A DNA stretch of 64,000 bases, from contig CAYGBC010000030.1 of assembly GCA_964348015.1 (NCBI GenBank), forward strand, positions 1 through 64,000, given 5' to 3'. The notes beneath the pieces were generated by a model. It was not told the DNA's origin. It saw only the letters and a program-made list of their open reading frames with translations, and ran no database searches. The translations under genes were made by a program, and so were the position numbers. Numbering within the stretch: position 1 is the stretch's first letter; each line of letters begins with the position of its first letter. The stretch is from SOIA01 sp964348015 (GTDB taxonomy: Bacteria > Acidobacteriota > Aminicenantia > Aminicenantales > Aminicenantaceae). This document shows, one piece after another, positions 42,898-52,239 of the stretch.

Positions 42898-43025
42898 AGT
42901 GGGAAAAGAAGTCTTCACAGAGTGTTTGTGAAAATAAATGAACCTGCCTTGTGACCTGAAAGCGGTGTCCTATTTTATATAATGACTGTCCCGCGGGTGA
43001 TGATTTTCCGGGGCAGAGAGATGAG

Positions 43026-43655
43026 ATGGCCGACTTTCTGATTGAGAAGAAAGTAATCCAAAAAGGATTTTGCTCAATAGCCGGCGTCGACGAAGTCGGC
43101 AGAGGAGCTCTTTTTGGGCCTGTCGTCTCTGCCGCCGTGATATTTCCAGTCGCACTCATCAAGAAGAAATTATCAGGATGGGTGAGTGAAATTGATGACT
43201 CCAAGGTCATCTCTCCCTTAAAAAGGAAGATGTTGGCCAGAGAGATATTAGCCAGCGCGGCTTCTGTGGGAGTGGGTCTTTCTTCGAATTTTGAGATCGA
43301 TCAAAAAAACATATACTGGGCTTCGATAAACTCCATGGAAAGAGCTGTTCGAAACATGCCTCTGGCTCCTGATTTCGTCTTAGTTGACGGATTCAGTTTA
43401 AATGATGTAAATTATCCACAGATTAGTGTGCGTCGAGGCGACAAAAAATGCATATCAATTGCCGCGGCATCCATTGTCGCCAAAGTTTTGAGAGATGAAA
43501 TGATGGTGCTTTTGGATAGTGTTTATGAAGGGTATGCCCTGTCTAAGAACAAGGGATACGGCACACAAGAGCACTTTAGAGCCCTGAAAGAGCAGGGGCC
43601 TTCGCCTTTGCATCGATTTTCCTTTAACCTCAAGTGTGGAGAGAATGGGGACTGA
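43026..43655 (+). CDS. rnhB: ribonuclease HII
   Basis: 209 residues. AGVDEVGRGALFGPVVSAAV carries the first two catalytic acidic residues (DEVGRG), DSKVISPLKRKML and VLVDGFSLNDVNYPQISVRRG a third, and KGYGTQEHFRALKEQGP plus LHRFSF close the domain. It cuts RNA of RNA-DNA hybrids and single ribonucleotides in DNA. Its 3' end overlaps the next gene by 11-20 bases, depending on that gene's start. A leader of about 200 bases after rplS is otherwise featureless. Confidence 0.96.
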   Translation: MADFLIEKKVIQKGFCSIAGVDEVGRGALFGPVVSAAVIFPVALIKKKLSGWVSEIDDSKVISPLKRKMLAREILASAASVGVGLSSNFEIDQKNIYWASINSMERAVRNMPLAPDFVLVDGFSLNDVNYPQISVRRGDKKCISIAAASIVAKVLRDEMMVLLDSVYEGYALSKNKGYGTQEHFRALKEQGPSPLHRFSFNLKCGENGD

Positions 43656-46545
43656 GCGAGAAAGAGCTAAATTCCTAGAAAACGCTGAAAAAAGCGTGAA
43701 GAAAGGAAAGTTCCAGGAAGCCGTCAAAGAATACAAGAAGGTATTAGCCGTCGATCCCCAGGATGTCAACGTCAGAAACCTCTTGAGCGACCTCTATCTG
43801 AGAATGAATCAAAAAGATATGGCGATTGAGGAAATGTATAAGATTGCCAGTCACTATGAGGAGAGAGGATCATATTCCCAATCCATGGCGGTCTATAAAA
43901 AGATCAATAAATTGAATCCCGGAAATATTGAATCCTCGATGAAATTGGCTGACCTCTATTATTCCCAAGGGTTTCTTTCCGAAGCGAAATCAGAATATTC
44001 GAATATTGCCGCGGGGTTGATGAAGAGCAACCGCACAAAAGAAGCGATTTTTCTGCATGAAAAGCTTTTGAAATTAGACAAGAAGGATTTCCATACGAGG
44101 ATAACACTGGCGGATCTCTACACGAAGGAAGGTGAGGTGGCCAAAGCGGTGGCCCGATACAATGAAGCGGCAGAATTCAAGATTGGGAGTAGCGCATTCA
44201 AAGAGGCTCATGAGATACTCAAAAAAGCGAAAAGCCTGGAAGAAGACAATTCGAGGACATTGTCCAATTTTATTACACTTCTCAAAAAAGAAAACAAGAC
44301 TAAAGAAGCCCGAAAGCTCATCGACGGAATTCTGAAAGAAAACAAAGATGATGTGACCGCTCTCCGGCTTCTGGGTAACTTACACTTTGAAGAAAAGGAT
44401 TTCGAAAAGGCCGAAACAGTGTTCACTCAAGTGATCTCGCTGAGGTCGAAGGATGTCGAAGCGCGGGTGAAATTGGGACGGATCAGGATTTTGCAGGAAA
44501 ACCTTGACGAGGCCTTTAAGCTGTACAAACCTCTGGTTGAGACTCTGATCAGGAAACGGAAATCCGAGAAAGCGATCGGACTTCTTGGACTCATCCTTTC
44601 GGCGAAGAAGGTTCACACTCCGACCCTGGAAGAATTGGCGTCTGTGTATAAATCAATCGGCCAAAAAAAGAACCAGGAAATCGTCCGCCGTGTTCTTCTC
44701 GAGGAATACCGGAAGGAAAATAAACAGAAAGAATACGTATCGACTTTAGGTGAACTTGTCAGCCTCTGTCCTGAGGAGAAGGAATTGGCAAGCCAATACA
44801 GTCAGTTCAAAGAAGGAGTTGAAATTCCCGAAGCGCCAAGGGAAGAGGAACGTGTTGGAGAGGAAAAACGGATAACAGAAGAGGAGCGAAAGCGAGTAGA
44901 AGAGGAAAGAGAGAGAACTGAGGAAGAAAGGAAACGTGCAGAAGAAGAAGTGAAGCGTGCGGAAGAGGAGAGGATAAAAGCCGAGGAAGAGGCCCAGCGA
45001 GCGGCTGAGGAGGAGGCTCGGAAAAGGACAGAAGAGGACGCCAAAAGGACAGAGAAGGACGCCAAACGGGCCGAAGAAGACGCCAGGCGGGCTGAAGAGG
45101 ATGCCAAACAGGCCGAAGAAGCAGCACGGAAAGCCGAAGAAGCAGCCCGGAAAGCCGCTGAAGAAGAGGCCAAGAGAAAAGTCGAAGAGGAAGCCCGAAA
45201 GAAGGCCGAGGAGCAAGCCCAGAGAGCTGAGGAGGAGATGAAGCGGGCTGAGGAACTGAGGATGAAAGCGGAGGAAGAGGCCCGAAAGGCTGAAGAGGAA
45301 AGACGGAGAGCCGAAGAACAGCGAAAACGAGCTGAAGAGGAAGTGAAGAGAGCGGAAGAAGAGCGGTTGCGTCTTGAGGAGGAAGCCCGAAAAGCTGAGG
45401 AAGAAAAAAGGCGGGCCGAAGAGGAAGCCAAGCACGCTGAAGAAGAGAGGAAGAGAGCAGACGAGGAGCGGATGCGTGCCGAGGAAGAAGCCAAACACGC
45501 AGCCGAAGAAGAAGCGAAGAAAGCCACCGAAGAAGAAGAACGAAGAAAAGCTGAAGAGGAAGCTCGAATAAAAGCCGAAGAGGAAGCCCAGAAAGCGGCT
45601 GAAGAGGAACGGAAAAAAATGGAAGAAGCCTTAGAGGCCGAAAAGATCACGAAGGTTTCCACTAAGGAGATAAAAGAACTCGAAGATATTATTGAGGAAA
45701 AAAAAGAAGAAGAGCCGTCAGAGCCTGAGGAAGGATCTGATGAGTCGCTGGAGATGAATTTGGCTCAAGCGGAACTGTATATTAATCAGGGATTGATGAG
45801 AAATGCCAAAAGAATTCTTGAAAATCTGCGAATCCAGTTTCCGAACGAACCTCGAATCGAAGAGGCATTGAAATCGCTCAACGAGCTTTCGTCGCAGGTC
45901 AGCGTGGACGAGATCCTCGAACGAGTGACCGAAGTGTCTGAAAAGGAAAGCGAGTTGTTCGACAGGAAAGGTGGATCGAGAAAGGAAACCAAAGAGCCTG
46001 AAGCTGTTGAGGAAGCCGAGGAAAGAGTGGAAGAAAAGGTTGAAGAACCTGTAGCGAAAGTGAAAGAACCGGAGACAGAAAGGGCTCCAGCAGAGAAAAA
46101 GGATATCGAGAAAAAGGCTGAAAAAGCTGAACCAGCCGAGCAAAAAGAGGAAGAAAAAAAAGAAGCCAAGAAAGATGATTATATGGCCCATTTCCAATCA
46201 GGTATGTCTTTTCTTGAAAAGGGTCAAACAGATCAAGCGATCGAAAAATTTAAGCTGGCTTCTAAAGAAGAAACCCTAAGAGAGGAATGCTTCCATTCTC
46301 TCAGTCATTGCTTCAAGCAAAAAGAGGAATTTATAGAGGCTGCGAAGTGGCTGAAAAAAGCCCAGGAATTGACGGAAGAGGGAACCGATCAATTTTTGGC
46401 CTTGTGCTATGAATTGGCTTCTTTGTACGAAGAAGCGGATGAGGCAGATAAGGCTGTTGCGCTTTATGATGAGATCAAGGAATATGACCCGAAATACAGG
46501 GACGTGAAGAAAAAGACAAAGATTTTGAAAAAAAGCATGAAATAA
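43636..46545 (+). CDS. TPR protein with a long central Glu/Arg/Ala coiled coil
   Basis: 969 residues from the GTG at 43636 or the ATG at 43645; the latter has GGAG close upstream. About ten TPRs (about 5-390) are followed by a 270-residue highly charged heptad-like helix (about 395-665) made of near-repeats such as RAEEERKRAEEE and KRAEEEVKRAEEER, then acidic spacers and more TPRs (about 725-765 and 845-965). No signal peptide is seen, so it is probably cytoplasmic or tethered through a partner. Such a layout suits a long scaffold or spacer. I recognise no named family. The repeat-rich DNA may expand or contract. Confidence 0.82.
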   Translation: MERMGTERERAKFLENAEKSVKKGKFQEAVKEYKKVLAVDPQDVNVRNLLSDLYLRMNQKDMAIEEMYKIASHYEERGSYSQSMAVYKKINKLNPGNIESSMKLADLYYSQGFLSEAKSEYSNIAAGLMKSNRTKEAIFLHEKLLKLDKKDFHTRITLADLYTKEGEVAKAVARYNEAAEFKIGSSAFKEAHEILKKAKSLEEDNSRTLSNFITLLKKENKTKEARKLIDGILKENKDDVTALRLLGNLHFEEKDFEKAETVFTQVISLRSKDVEARVKLGRIRILQENLDEAFKLYKPLVETLIRKRKSEKAIGLLGLILSAKKVHTPTLEELASVYKSIGQKKNQEIVRRVLLEEYRKENKQKEYVSTLGELVSLCPEEKELASQYSQFKEGVEIPEAPREEERVGEEKRITEEERKRVEEERERTEEERKRAEEEVKRAEEERIKAEEEAQRAAEEEARKRTEEDAKRTEKDAKRAEEDARRAEEDAKQAEEAARKAEEAARKAAEEEAKRKVEEEARKKAEEQAQRAEEEMKRAEELRMKAEEEARKAEEERRRAEEQRKRAEEEVKRAEEERLRLEEEARKAEEEKRRAEEEAKHAEEERKRADEERMRAEEEAKHAAEEEAKKATEEEERRKAEEEARIKAEEEAQKAAEEERKKMEEALEAEKITKVSTKEIKELEDIIEEKKEEEPSEPEEGSDESLEMNLAQAELYINQGLMRNAKRILENLRIQFPNEPRIEEALKSLNELSSQVSVDEILERVTEVSEKESELFDRKGGSRKETKEPEAVEEAEERVEEKVEEPVAKVKEPETERAPAEKKDIEKKAEKAEPAEQKEEEKKEAKKDDYMAHFQSGMSFLEKGQTDQAIEKFKLASKEETLREECFHSLSHCFKQKEEFIEAAKWLKKAQELTEEGTDQFLALCYELASLYEEADEADKAVALYDEIKEYDPKYRDVKKKTKILKKSMK

Positions 46546-46807
46546 TCCCCCCTAGCCGACCTCATTTTCTGACTGTCCTTCCTTTTGAGGTCAGTACGCC
46601 AGACTCCTTCCGGTTCGAGTATCAGACTGATTGTTCAAATTCTGATCTGTTTCTTTTTAGAGACGATGCGCAGATAGAAAATTGATCTTTGATTCTGGGG
46701 AGTCACAATGTGAATTCCAGATAGAAGAGGAATCAAATGAGAAAATTTTCCGAGGGGAATCGTTATCTGTACTGAACCTGGATTATTCACAGGAGTAGAT
46801 TCAGATT

Positions 46808-48199
46808 ATGTCTTCAGAAAATTCCTTTTTAGTCAAATTGATGGATTTGATCGGGGAAAAATTATCTGCTTCTCGGCTGGCTGTCGTCTTGGTGGATGAA
46901 ACTGAACAGATTGTTTTTCGAGAGGTGCGCGGGAATGGAGATTTATGTCAGGAGAGTATCAGTCAAGATGTGATCAGAAAGGCCCGAGTCTTTAAGCAGC
47001 CCGTTATCACCCAGATTCCTCAAGATTGTGTTCAAAAAGGAAATTTTCAAAATTCCCAACGCAGCGTCATCTGCCTCCCTCTGATTATGAATGAAAATCT
47101 CTCCGGAATCCTGTATATGGATAGGGAAGCGACTTCGGGAGTCTTCACTCAAGAGGATTTGGAACTTCTGGTTACGCTTTCAAATCCTCTCCGCTGGATT
47201 TTAAAAAAAAATCAGGAATTCCAAAATACGGGAGTGAAAAAGATCAGAGCGCCAGAATCCTTTGTTGGAGGAAAGAGTCGGGTGTTTCAACGAATCCTCA
47301 CTTTAATAGACAGAGTGAAGGACAGTGACGTACCCGTGTTCATTTGTGGCGAGAGCGGAACCGGAAAGGAGCTTGTGGCAAGAACCATTCATACGAGCGG
47401 AGCAAGGAAAACGGGCAAATTTATTGCCGTGAACTGCGGAGCTATCCCGGAGCATCTTCTGGAAAGCGAACTGTTCGGGTATGTGAGAGGAGCCTTCACC
47501 GGAGCGGTGAGGACCAAGCCCGGGTTGATCGAGGAAGCGAATGGAGGGACATTCTTTTTGGATGAGATTTGCGACCTGCCTCTGAATCTGCAGGCAAAAC
47601 TTCTCCGTCTCCTCCAGGAAAGAGAAATACGAAGGATTGGAGAGAATACGCTCCTGCCAGTGAGCGGTAGATTTATCAGCGCAACGAACAAGAATATTGA
47701 AAGAGAAATCGAGCTTGGCAATTTCCGTGAAGACCTGTATTACCGCCTCAAGATCATTACGTTCGAGCTTCCTCCTTTAAGGGAAAGGAAGGAGGATCTT
47801 CATTTTCTTCTGAATTATTTCCTGGAGAAATACAGTTTCGAGATGACACGGGAACAGGCCTATTTTTCGCCTCGAGCACTCGAGCTGTTGATCGGCTATT
47901 CATGGCCTGGAAACGTGAGGGAGCTCCAGAATGAAATCCAAAGGTGTCTGGTCTTCGCTGGAGAGAGCCGTCTGATTAAAGAAGAATATCTTTCCTCGAA
48001 GATCAATCCTCAAGCCGAGAGATCTTCAAGTTCTTCTTATGATTTTTTCAAAGCCAGAGCTGAATTCGAGAAGAGATTCCTCCATCAAGCTCTGGCCCGT
48101 TGGGATTTCCACAGAGCCAGGACCGCAAAAGAGATCGGCCTCAGTCGACAGGGCCTTTTTAAATTGATGAAGAAACACCAAATACATGCTGTCAAATAA
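46808..48199 (+). CDS. sigma-54-dependent transcriptional activator with N-terminal GAF-like domain
   Basis: 463 residues. A GAF-like sensor (about 10-135) is followed by the AAA+ domain with Walker A GESGTGKE (181-188), the sigma-54 contact loop GAFTGA (228-233), Walker B GGTFFLDEI (246-254) and the arginine finger region RLLQEREIRRIGEN, and then a Fis-type helix-turn-helix (about 425-462, RTAKEIGLSRQGLFKLMKKH). It opens sigma-54 promoters in response to a signal read by the GAF part. No receiver domain, so it is not a classical two-component regulator. The target promoters are not evident in this window. AGGAG lies before the ATG. Confidence 0.95.
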   Translation: MSSENSFLVKLMDLIGEKLSASRLAVVLVDETEQIVFREVRGNGDLCQESISQDVIRKARVFKQPVITQIPQDCVQKGNFQNSQRSVICLPLIMNENLSGILYMDREATSGVFTQEDLELLVTLSNPLRWILKKNQEFQNTGVKKIRAPESFVGGKSRVFQRILTLIDRVKDSDVPVFICGESGTGKELVARTIHTSGARKTGKFIAVNCGAIPEHLLESELFGYVRGAFTGAVRTKPGLIEEANGGTFFLDEICDLPLNLQAKLLRLLQEREIRRIGENTLLPVSGRFISATNKNIEREIELGNFREDLYYRLKIITFELPPLRERKEDLHFLLNYFLEKYSFEMTREQAYFSPRALELLIGYSWPGNVRELQNEIQRCLVFAGESRLIKEEYLSSKINPQAERSSSSSYDFFKARAEFEKRFLHQALARWDFHRARTAKEIGLSRQGLFKLMKKHQIHAVK

Positions 48200-48269
48200 A
48201 AATAAGGAAATTGGGGGAACATCCCTTATTACTTGTCTGGGTCCGTATTATTTGGTATCTTTCTCTCAA

Positions 48270-48548
48270 ATGGAGAGCGTAAAGAAAAAGGAGAACGTAT
48301 TTCAAACTCTTTGCCCCTGCTGTCAGTCCCTCCTCTGGATAGACTCAGTGACTCAAGAGGTGGTTCAATCTGAGAAAGGCGCTGGAAAGAAGAAAAAGTC
48401 TTTGGATGATCTGCTGATGAAGGAGAAAAAGAGAAAGAGTGAATTCGACCGAAAATTTGAAGCGACTGCAGAGCTGGAAAAACAGAAGAAGGAAAAGATT
48501 AAAGAGGGATTCAAAAAGGCCCTCACTCAGACCGAAAAAGAAGATTAA
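48270..48548 (+). CDS. small charged protein with CPCC zinc-ribbon-like knuckle
   Basis: 92 residues from the ATG at 48270; the frame is open upstream into the regulator gene but the product there looks non-native. TLCPCCQSLLWIDSVTQEVV (about 12-31) is a short zinc-knuckle-like opening with only one Cys pair, followed by a Lys/Glu-rich helix (DDLLMKEKKRKSEFDRKFEA). Function unknown. It directly follows the sigma-54 activator on the same strand and may be co-expressed with it. The exact start is not certain. Confidence 0.6.
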   Translation: MESVKKKENVFQTLCPCCQSLLWIDSVTQEVVQSEKGAGKKKKSLDDLLMKEKKRKSEFDRKFEATAELEKQKKEKIKEGFKKALTQTEKED

Positions 48549-48593
48549 AACTGTTGAGGTTTTTTCGTAAAGCCTTAGGATTCGTTCCCGATC

Positions 48594-50018
48594 TTAACTC
48601 CCGATCTGGGTTTCATCCTCTCGGATTTTCGGAGCCATAGTGAAACCAGTAAAACCGAATAGGACAAGGATTATAACGGCGGCATAGTTCATTATGGCCC
48701 ACGGGAGGTAAGTCGCAGGGGAAACTCCGATTGTTCCTGTGATAAAAGCGCCGGCCATGCTCCAGGGGATGAGAGGAACGATGATGGCACCGCTTTCCTC
48801 TATGATCCGGGAAAGATTTTTGGCGGCAAGGCCTTTTTTCTTGTAAACCGGCGAGAGAAGCTCTCCAGGAATGATCATCGACAGGTAAGAACTCGCGGTC
48901 ATCATCGCTGTGACTATCGAGGAAGCGATGGTTGTCAGCACGATGCTCCATGTTTTGTTGGCGAATCGCATCACCCGGTCCAGAATGACCGAGAGCAGCC
49001 CCGTGCGCTGCATGATCCCCCCGAAGCTGAAGGCCGTGAAAGCGATGAGTTGTGTTTCCATCATGCTCATCAACCCACCCCGGGAGATCAGCTCGTCGAC
49101 TTTTTCAACGCCAGTCTGCGCCTCGTATCCGGTGTTCATGGCTGTGGCCACATCCGTGACCGCAGCCCCCTGGAAGATGATAGCCAGTATTCCGGCCACC
49201 AAGGAGGAGAGAAGCATGCCGGGTATGGTCGGCTTTTTGGTGAAGGCAAAGTAGAAAACAATGGCCATGGGCAGGAGCAGGAGGACATTGAAGTTGAAGT
49301 TGTCCTTCAATGTTTGGATGATGAGTGTCATGTCCTTGGATTCCACTTGTTCTCCACCGTATCTCAGCCCAACAAAGAAATAGATCGCGAGGCCGAAGAG
49401 CCAGGCTGGAGTCGCTGACCAGAGCATGTGCTTGATATGATCAAAGAGGTTCGATCCTGCGGCCACAGGAGCCAGATTGGTCACATCCGAAAAAGGAGAC
49501 ATCTTGTCTCCGAAATAAGCGCCAGCGACTATGGCTCCAGCTGCCGGACCGAGCGGGACTCCCAGGCCCATGGCAATACCCATGAAAGCCACTCCGAGAG
49601 TGCCTATGGTGCCCCAAGAGGTTCCCGTGGCCAAAGAAGTGAGCGAACATACGAAGCAGGCTGTGACCAGGAAATATTGAGGCGATATGAGCTTCAAGCC
49701 ATAGTAGATAACCATCGGAATGGTTCCGCACGCGATCCAGGAGCCAATCAGGATACCGACGCAGAGCATAATCAAAATGGCTGGCATCGCTTTATGGATG
49801 CTGTTGACGATGCCCTCTTCCATTTCCTTCCACTTGAAACGGAGGATAAGACCAAGCGTACCCGTGATAAAAGCAGCGGCCACGAGGAGAACTTGGGCAG
49901 CGATTCTGTAGACTCCGTAGCCAATCCCGAGAAGAATCCCCATGGCGACCAGAGGAATCAGAGCGATAATAAGACTGGGTTCTTTAGATTTTTGTGTTTG
50001 ATTCTGCTTTTCATTCAC
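48594..50018 (-). CDS. NhaC-family Na+/H+ antiporter-like transporter
   Basis: 474 residues with about 11-12 membrane helices. TSLATGTSWGTIGTLGVAFM and GAIVAGAYFGDKMSPFSDVTNL are signature segments of NhaC (ion transporter superfamily), including the paired acidic and Ser/Thr residues of the transport path. Members exchange sodium for protons or carry organic acids such as malate with lactate; the substrate is not fixed by sequence. It shares the strand with iadA 55 bases upstream of it and may move a product or ion linked to peptide use. Confidence 0.88.
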   Translation of the reverse strand: MNEKQNQTQKSKEPSLIIALIPLVAMGILLGIGYGVYRIAAQVLLVAAAFITGTLGLILRFKWKEMEEGIVNSIHKAMPAILIMLCVGILIGSWIACGTIPMVIYYGLKLISPQYFLVTACFVCSLTSLATGTSWGTIGTLGVAFMGIAMGLGVPLGPAAGAIVAGAYFGDKMSPFSDVTNLAPVAAGSNLFDHIKHMLWSATPAWLFGLAIYFFVGLRYGGEQVESKDMTLIIQTLKDNFNFNVLLLLPMAIVFYFAFTKKPTIPGMLLSSLVAGILAIIFQGAAVTDVATAMNTGYEAQTGVEKVDELISRGGLMSMMETQLIAFTAFSFGGIMQRTGLLSVILDRVMRFANKTWSIVLTTIASSIVTAMMTASSYLSMIIPGELLSPVYKKKGLAAKNLSRIIEESGAIIVPLIPWSMAGAFITGTIGVSPATYLPWAIMNYAAVIILVLFGFTGFTMAPKIREDETQIGS

Positions 50019-50073
50019 GATTTTCCTCTCTTTTCCCAGATGTTATATGTGAATCCTGCTGCAAAATCTCAGA

Positions 50074-51249
50074 TTACGCTGATGAAAATGTTCCCCTGGC
50101 AATGAGTTTCTTGTCGGCCATCATCTGTCTTCCCATGGCGAAAGAATCTGTCAGGTTCAAATTTTTATCGAGCAAGATTAAATCCGCGTCTTTGCCGGCC
50201 TGGATTTCCCCCTTTTGTGAGAGCTTGTAAAATGCGGCCGGATTCAAGGTGAACAGCTTCACAGCATCCTGAAAGTCAATAATACTTTTTTGCACCAGGT
50301 GACGGAAATTTCCTAAAAGACTTTGCTGGGTGGCTATTGTCAGCCCCTGAAGGTTCCCTCTGTCATCGAAAACAGGCATGCTTCCGTTGCTGTCTGAGCT
50401 GACGGTGACCTGGCTGAGGGAAGCTTTTTTTTCGAGACAGAGTCGGATGGCTTCTCCGATGCTCATTCCGTTGCCCTCTTGATTTTCCGGATCATGCCCT
50501 GCAGTGAGGTCAATGTATCCCCCTGCTTGGACAAATCTGATCGCCTCATCCAAGAGTTCCGGAGTGCGGTTGACATGTGTCGGAATAACCTGGGTGACAG
50601 GAATTTCAGTCTCCTGGATCAGCGTGAAGAGCATTTCCAGCTTTCGCGGGCCGTCACCAAGATGGACATGGAGGATTCCGGCTTTTCCACCGAGCATTCC
50701 TCCAACCCGGCATTCCGCGGCTAATCGGGCGAATTCTTCAAACGTGGGTTGTGACGAACGGTGGTCTGATATGGCGACCTCTCCCCCTCCAATGACCTTA
50801 TCTATGAGTATCAGGTCGGAGCGAATGCTGCCCGTGATCGTCACAAGAGGAATTTGGTAGGACCCGGAGAAGATGTAGGTGGTGATGCCTTCTGCGCTGA
50901 GGCCTCGTGCTTTGGCCAGGAGAGATTCCATATGACGGGTTGTTCCATCAGTTCCCAAGCAGCCGATAACAGTCGTCACTCCGCACGAGATGATGTCCTC
51001 GATCATAATTTCAGGAGCCCTGGTCTCTGGTCCGCCCTCTCCGCCGCCTCCGAGAATGTGGACGTGGCTGTCAATCAGACCGGGAATGGCGATCTTTTCT
51101 GAGGCATTGATCACTTCAAGATTTATTCCTTTGATTTCGATTTGACCTGGATCGCTGACGGCGCCGATCCTGTTCCCGGCTATCAGAATATCTTTTTGGC
51201 CTAGAGCCTCGGGTGCAAAGACCGTGCACTTTTGGATGAGTGTCAGCAT
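50074..51249 (-). CDS. iadA: isoaspartyl dipeptidase (beta-aspartyl-peptidase)
   Basis: 391 residues of the amidohydrolase superfamily. GLIDSHVHILGGGGEGGPET holds the first metal His pair and the IadA-specific Gly-rich loop. ISDHRSSQPTFEEFARLA, GILHVHLGDGPRKLEM and VTQVIPTHVNRTPELLDEAI follow, and TVSSDSNGSMPVFDD carries the catalytic Asp. GGAGG is five bases before the ATG. It hydrolyses isoaspartyl dipeptides from aged proteins. Adjacent transporter and aminopeptidase genes suggest a peptide-salvage neighbourhood. Confidence 0.94.
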   Translation of the reverse strand: MLTLIQKCTVFAPEALGQKDILIAGNRIGAVSDPGQIEIKGINLEVINASEKIAIPGLIDSHVHILGGGGEGGPETRAPEIMIEDIISCGVTTVIGCLGTDGTTRHMESLLAKARGLSAEGITTYIFSGSYQIPLVTITGSIRSDLILIDKVIGGGEVAISDHRSSQPTFEEFARLAAECRVGGMLGGKAGILHVHLGDGPRKLEMLFTLIQETEIPVTQVIPTHVNRTPELLDEAIRFVQAGGYIDLTAGHDPENQEGNGMSIGEAIRLCLEKKASLSQVTVSSDSNGSMPVFDDRGNLQGLTIATQQSLLGNFRHLVQKSIIDFQDAVKLFTLNPAAFYKLSQKGEIQAGKDADLILLDKNLNLTDSFAMGRQMMADKKLIARGTFSSA

Positions 51250-51419
51250 CTTGTCCTCCGTATTGAACTCAAAGAGGGAAGTTATGAATATTTTTACTCG
51301 CTAAATTATCATGGAATATTCATATTTTCAAGAAATAATAGGGGACGATCCCCATATACATTTTGAATTTTTAGTTAAATTTTCTTAAAATAGATAAAAC
51401 ACTGAACCGGATAATCAGA

Positions 51420-52178
51420 ATGGCAACGATCGAGGAAGAACTGAAACGTGCGGAGCCTGTCATACAGCGGATCAGCAGTCTTGCGCTGCTTGGAAAAAAG
51501 ATCGTCATACAGGGAAAAGAAAATTTCATTAAGAAAGGCCCGAATATCATCGTGGGGAACCATATCGGGACATTTAAGGACGCGGCGACACTGTTTAAAG
51601 TCGTCCCCCGACAGATATTTTGGACATCGAATAAAATGGTTTTTGACAAGCGCGATTTCAATCGTCTTATCCGAAAGCATTTCAAGAGACATATGAAGAA
51701 CTTCGGGCTCTTCGTGGATCTGCTGCTCAGTCCTTTGAAATCCCTTTTCACATCTTATTTTGCCTCGACCATAAAGAAGGTGGGGGCCATTCCAGTGGAT
51801 ATGGAACAAAAAACGAGGACGGCTATGGAGCGGTGTCAGGAATACCTGGAAAATGGGAGGGCGGTCATTGCTCTTCAAGGCTGGGGCCGTGTGCTGAAAA
51901 AAGATCCAAATCCGTATGTCCACACTTTCAAGAGAGGAACATCTATCCTTTCCTATAACCTGTATCATGAGGAGGGGATTTCTGTTCCTGTCACTCCGAT
52001 TGCCATGTTTGGCACCCAGGTGCCTTTCCTGGTTCCGACGAAGGTGAAAGTCAATGTCGGTGAGCCTCTCTATATAAAAGATTATTTGGGGGGAGGATTT
52101 GAAGAGAGCGTGGAAAGGTTCAGAAAAGCTCTTGAGAACACAGTGACAAAGCTTTTCTTTGATATTCTGGAGTGGTGA
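51420..52178 (+). CDS. PlsC-like acyltransferase with atypical motifs
   Basis: 252 residues with the glycerolipid acyltransferase fold. VGNHIGTFKDAATL stands at the catalytic motif, but Asp follows His after five residues rather than the usual four. The FPEGTRS-type motif reads ALQGWGRVLKKDPN, losing the canonical Glu-Gly-Thr. The later part GTSILSYNLYHEEGISVPVT and GTQVPFLVPTKVKVNVGEPL fits the family. It is likely membrane-associated and may act on a less common acceptor, or be impaired. It is divergent from iadA. Confidence 0.78.
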   Translation: MATIEEELKRAEPVIQRISSLALLGKKIVIQGKENFIKKGPNIIVGNHIGTFKDAATLFKVVPRQIFWTSNKMVFDKRDFNRLIRKHFKRHMKNFGLFVDLLLSPLKSLFTSYFASTIKKVGAIPVDMEQKTRTAMERCQEYLENGRAVIALQGWGRVLKKDPNPYVHTFKRGTSILSYNLYHEEGISVPVTPIAMFGTQVPFLVPTKVKVNVGEPLYIKDYLGGGFEESVERFRKALENTVTKLFFDILEW

Positions 52179-52239
52179 GATATCCTCTTTTTATTTGGAC
52201 ACGGTTCTCCAGCAGGAAAAGCAGGTATTCCAGAAATTC

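Noticed and set aside
44746..45662. Two long minus-strand frames rich in Phe/Leu or Ser opposite the coiled-coil gene
   Set aside because: They are by-products of the GAA/GAG/AAA-rich repeat codons on the plus strand.
49428..50105. 225-residue plus-strand frame opposite nhaC
   Set aside because: Ser/Arg/His-rich shadow of the transporter's membrane-helix codons; no signal or motif.
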